Source of the DNA: Hydractinia symbiolongicarpus | Taxonomy: Eukaryota; Cnidaria; Hydrozoa; Anthoathecata; Hydractiniidae | Length of the DNA: 60,000 bases | Reading direction: 5' to 3' | Assembly (NCBI RefSeq): GCF_029227915.1 | Contig: NC_079887.1 | Span: forward strand, 6,388,001 to 6,448,000 | Shown: positions 56,294 to 60,000 of the stretch, piece after piece | Layout: each line of letters starts with the position of its first letter | How positions within the stretch are numbered: position 1 is the first letter of the stretch | The notes under the pieces: generated by a model | Databases searched by the model: none | The model's input: only the letters and a program-made list of their open reading frames with translations | What the model was told of the DNA's origin: nothing | Program-made: the position numbers and the translations under genes

Positions 56294-58615
56294 TAGTCAG
56301 ATTGCCGAATCATTACGCATCTGTAATCATTACGCATCTCATTTAAGTGTATTTTTCGCCGAAAAGAACATACAAACAGCAACAAAAAGAAGGCATTTAT
56401 AAACTTAAGACATACCTTAAACTCTTTTAATAACTTAAATAGTTCATATTTCAATAAAACTTTAAAAAAAACAAGTTTTATAATGTGGTAGTCAAAGCAG
56501 CCAATATCAACTTTATCGCGACATCTTGAAACTTTGTTCTACCATCTTTGCGCATGGGTAGAAATCTCATGCGGTCGCCGCTTATTGACCCTGGGTCCAC
56601 AAACCTCTTGCCAATCATTATTTTAGGTATATTTTCTGTCAAGTATTCGTAAAAACATCAAATGACCAAATCTGATTTTGTTAATCAGTTGTGCAAAATA
56701 TGGAACAATGGAATGCACAAAGAAAATGTAATCAGTGGCTTCGAATCAACAGGTAAACTTTAATAATATTGTTGATTATGCTCTAAGTAATTTTGATTCG
56801 GATAAGCTTGCGGAAGAGTGAGTATAAATACCAACGTTATAAATTTTTTCTTTAAGCATGTTTTCAATAATTATATACTTTAATTTTAAAAATTTACATA
56901 AAGGAACGTTGATCAAGCAATTTGTGGAACAAATGAAGCTCTTGACGCTGTCCCGACTCCCGCTATACCAACAACTGATGTGGAAGCTGATATTGTTATA
57001 TCTTCCACCACACCAAACTTAAATCAGTTTAACTTCCCTCCTGCACAGTTGTTTTCCACTCCTGTGTCTAGTGCACCAGTAGCTAACAGTACAAAGAAAA
57101 GTACCCTGTCGTCGAGTGCCGAAAATTCCGATTCAAGCTTTTTGACAAAATACCTCGGAGATTATCTGTACGAGGCTCCGTCTGGTTTTCGCTGGATACC
57201 GAATGGGTGGAAGTTAGAACCCATTGGAAACGTTTCAACTTCGAGGACGAAGAGTTGTGGCAGCCCAAAAAACAAAAGTTTCGAGGAGCTGTATCTGGAC
57301 AAAATAAAGGGGCCTGTTAACAAGCCTAAGGTAAAAAGGATGAAACTTGATCTACGTGGGAAGGTCATTACTCAAGTAGACCTACTTGAAGAGCTCCAGA
57401 GGAAGAAAAAGGAAAAAGAAGAGAGAGAGAGGCGAAAAATTGAAAGAGCCAACCTAAGGGCGAACAAAAATGCAAACATGACAAAGAAGCCTATCAAACC
57501 ACCCATCAAAAAAAAGAAGAAACAAGCAGCGAGGAAGAAAGCAGTGAGGATGAGGACGAGGAAAAGGTTGAAGATGAGTCTTCAGAGTTGGAAGAAGATG
57601 TAATGTTTGAAAATATGGCTTTATCTTCGGAGGGATGTTGGGATGCACTCAAAACACCAGTGCCAGAAAATGATCTATTGGGGAAGTGGTTTGCTTGTAT
57701 CTTTACATCAAAAAACAGGCCAAATCTTTTCATTGGAAGGTTGTTAAAGAGATTTCTATCCAATGATACCAATGGATACCCGTGTGCTGTTGAAATCGAG
57801 TGTTTGCAACAGAAATTTCGGGTCACAGATTGCATCTTTCGGGAATACGATATTCCTGGAAGCGAAGTTTTGGTGTTTCCGATTCAGGATGTAATCTGTG
57901 GCCCATTAGCTGCTACTTTTCTTGGCGCTAAAAAATGGAATTTTCCACAATACGCCAAAATTCGGAAAATATTCGAGCAGGCAAAGAAAGAAGATCGAGA
58001 AGCATGTCATAGGGCCTACCTATGTAACAAGTTTTATTTAGAAAAATAAACTAAAAGTTAATAATTCTATTCTACATTTCCCCAAACTTCATTACAACAC
58101 AAGCCCATTTGTCTTCACGAGTATTGATTTGTTCAACAATTTGTCATGGCCAAAGACCACGTTTTAGACATGCGTTTCTTGAACTTACCGGATAACTTCC
58201 GGATCTACCGGTATGGACTTTAGTAGGCTAACATCGGTGGTCGTTTTAGAACTCCTTTTACGCCCGTATTCCTTCACAATGGAAGAAAGAGGATGTTGCT
58301 GTAGACGCGTAATAATTACAGCTGAAGTGCTTAAAAAGAGTTTATTTTTGTTACGCAAGGCACTCTTTTTATTACGCAAGTGCGGAATAAATGTAAAAAA
58401 TGCGTAATGATTGACATTTCTACACTATTATTATTACGCAGTCGAAATATTGAAAAAAAACTCGCCAGACTTATTTCAGAAGATTGTTTATTATTGAAAA
58501 ACGTGGAATTAATAATGGTGCCGCTTTTGCGATAGTAAACAAACGGAAATGGCAAGCAGAAGCCGCGAAAAAGCCAATTTTGTGATAAGTGCGTAACGAT
58601 TACCTTATCTGACTA
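56294..58615 (+). mobile_element. pogo-like DNA transposon remnant with TA duplications
   Basis: The ends are inverted repeats: left TAGTCAGATTGCCGAATCAT then TACGCA; right, reverse-complemented, TAGTCAGATAAGGTAATCGT then TACGCA. Each is preceded by TA (56292-56293 and 58616-58617), as in Tc1/mariner/pogo elements. The octamer ATTACGCA, or TTACGCA, repeats near both ends (56312, 56329; 58351, 58371, 58401 inverted, 58433, 58590 inverted), a subterminal array that could bind transposase. The interior keeps only the C-terminal part of the coding region (56671-58049); the N-terminal DNA-binding and DDE catalytic parts are absent. Size 2322 bp. It is a deletion derivative. Confidence 0.75.
56671..58049 (+). 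pseudogene. Transposase C-terminal/accessory frame, broken
   Basis: The first exon keeps SDFVNQLCKIWNNGMHKENV and ISGFESTG, the pattern seen near the C-terminus of pogo/Tigger-type DDE transposases, then YALSNFDSDKLAEE in a frame one base away. A GTGAGT donor at 56818 and an AG acceptor at 56903 define an 86-bp intron. The second exon continues in frame: a Ser/Thr-rich region, FLTKYLGDYLYEAPSGFRWI, a Lys/Glu-rich coiled segment (VDLLEELQRKKKEKEERERR), then an acidic stretch. In the run of eight A at 57508-57515 the frame slips by one base. The last part (57588-58049) encodes a folded-looking domain: GKWFACIFTSKNRPNLFIGR, LLKRFLS, EIECLQQKF and VLVFPIQDVICGPLAATFLG. Its function is not known to me. 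Confidence 0.6.
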
Positions 58616-58672
58616 TACATCTTCCTATATATTTTCTTGATCAGCATTCCAAGATCTATAGGATAAAGGCAA

Positions 58673-58708
58673 CCTGTCTATTACTTCCTCCTGGAAGTAA
58701 TAGACAGG
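58673..58708. repeat. Perfect 16-bp hairpin with TCCT loop
   Basis: CCTGTCTATTACTTCC, TCCT, GGAAGTAATAGACAGG: all 16 pairs match. It lies about 60 bp outside the pogo-like element. Confidence 0.9.
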
Positions 58709-60000
58709 GTACATCCCTTGATATTATTGAGCTAGCCTTGTAAAATATGCATATTTATCTGTTGTACAACAAAGGAGAGCGGGAAGACGAGCATTTGGTT
58801 GCCGAGAATAATCTGTTATAATAATCGTATCTGCAGTCTTTCAATTTTCCAATTTTAAATTTTTTTTGCTGATAAGTCCAAATGGCACTCAATTTCCTCA
58901 GTTTCTTGTTTTCATTTTCAAATTTGGTAATGTTAGCCTACTCTGAAATTTTTTGCAGCAAGTCAGTGATTGTTTATGTCAGGCCTTAGGAATATTTTCA
59001 AATGCGTAAATCAATTTCTAAGGCATCAGGTTTTTACGGATCAATTGAAAAATGTAAAGTAACCTGATTGGAGTAGTGTTTGGAGTAGTAATTTTATTGT
59101 ACAGACCAGATAATTATGTGCTCTTCTTTGCCATTGACCAGTAGATGAAAACTGTGGCATAACCTTCAAATGGTTTCTATGAATTGTAAATGGTCGCTTA
59201 TTCGTCAGGGAATGTAGTGTAAACCCGCCTAAATGCTCAACTTCACACATTAGCTCAGTTCTGCAAAGGCATATGGTCTGCAAATTATTTTGTAAAACAG
59301 CCCAATGGACGCTAAATTCTGTATGTGACGCGAGCTAAGAGCTGGATATGTAATGTATATTTACAAAATATGTGTTTTAAATATCAGAATTAGCTACCCC
59401 AACCACTATCCCAATTGGGGTGGTGCCTATTTTGAAACACCATGTTTTCAATTAAGCTGGTTTTTATTTGTCGTTGAGGTCAAAATCATGAAAATCTTCC
59501 ATTTAAAAATCTTCCTTGTTTCCTGTGTTTTAAAAATTTGTAAAGCCCCTGGGCTTCTTGTTTTCTTTTGTTTTTCGCATGTAACTTACAAAATGGGGAG
59601 TTTGAGTCATTGCTGTAAAAACATTTTTTAAATGCTAGCCCCATACTTCCCCTTAATATATGGGTTGTTGATATTTTGTGTTTTATCAAACTTGCCAAAG
59701 GAAAATTGAGGGTTTTCAGGCAAGTTTGGTATATTTTATCTTGAACCCAACAGGAACTCAAAAAAGGAAGTCAAAAAAGCACAAGGGTGCCAACCATGCT
59801 TTTACCAGTTACAGGAGTGTTTATAATGGCAGAATGTTATGCCTGGTATCCCAAAAATCCTGGACCTATAATTTTGACGAAAACATAATGACAGACAAAC
59901 CGCAGATTGTGCCAGAAACAAGCCCCCCAAAATGCTGTATTGATACAATTTACTTGATAAATATAACAGCTTTACAACTATATTTACTTTGAGGGCTATT
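58709..60000. other. Intergenic end of window, no confident gene
   Basis: A repeat shared with 33105 lies at about 59309-59410. The minus-strand frame 59041-59283 contains EVEHLGGFTLHSLTNKRPFT and IHRNHLKVM, which looks like a fragment of a longer protein, perhaps mobile-element-derived, but I cannot name it. The frame at 59678-59992 is not recognised. Confidence 0.45.
59309..59410. repeat. Dispersed repeat shared with 33105-33230
   Basis: AAATTCTGTATGTGACGCGA, GCTAAGAGCTG, ATTTACAAAATATGTG and then a CTACCCCAACCAC stretch, matching the copy at 33105 in order and strand. Confidence 0.55.

Noticed and set aside
59041-59283. Possible gene fragment with EVEHLGGFTLHSL
   Set aside because: Looks like part of a longer protein but I cannot identify it and no neighbour frame extends it; not called as a gene.

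Overview
The window is animal nuclear DNA: AT-rich, with spliced protein genes separated by dense mobile and tandem repeats. A cnidarian, probably a hydrozoan, is the best guess. This is inferred from small GT-AG introns, a secreted PAN/trefoil-type protein, a copia-type LTR element, an RT-plus-nuclease retroelement and abundant foldback repeats; no marker in the window proves the species. There is no bacterial-style operon and no CRISPR array.

Host genes I can support are few. (1) ess2 (DGCR14/ES2 spliceosome-associated factor), + strand, 42821-48593, six coding exons that splice in frame to 462 aa. (2) A TMEM230-like two-pass membrane protein, + strand, 50496-53500, five coding exons, 114 aa. 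(3) An alpha-1,3-fucosyltransferase (GT10), - strand, 18993-20294, broken by one in-frame stop in its most conserved motif. (4) A single-exon secreted PAN/apple plus beta-trefoil-like protein, + strand, 28733-29404. (5) A small secreted cysteine-rich protein, - strand, 14731-15048. (6) One orphan exon of a multi-pass membrane protein, - strand, 31712-31868.

Layout, left to right. 1-4.8 kb: non-coding, with a 26-bp satellite. 4.8-7.6 kb: two miniature LTR elements in head-to-head inverted orientation, forming a 2.77-kb near-perfect palindrome. 7.6-11.2 kb: a tRNA-derived SINE, then a decayed retroelement carrying reverse transcriptase and a restriction-like nuclease. 11.8-13.6 kb: a 51-bp minisatellite. 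14.7-16.2 kb: the cysteine-rich gene and a 15-bp minisatellite. 16.2-20.5 kb: dispersed repeats and the fucosyltransferase. 23.2-25.7 kb: foldback repeats and a 5'-truncated LINE. 25.7-33.3 kb: foldback repeats, the PAN gene, a SINE followed by about 240 CAT units, and the orphan exon. 33.3-37.0 kb: a TIR-bounded element with a second LINE inside it. 37.4-42.6 kb: a complete, very young copia element with 5-bp target duplications, landed 181 bp upstream of the ess2 start codon. 42.8-53.5 kb: the two intact housekeeping genes. 55.3-58.6 kb: two foldback/MITE elements and a pogo-like DNA transposon remnant with TA duplications and subterminal TTACGCA repeats.

The genes do not form one pathway. 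The main story is mobile-element turnover (nested insertions, palindrome formation, deletion derivatives) around two conserved spliced genes. The most unusual structures are the LTR-element palindrome with apparently swapped flanks, the TIR transposon that keeps only its C-terminal/accessory reading frame, and the copia element whose LTRs are nearly identical although its reading frame is already broken twice.
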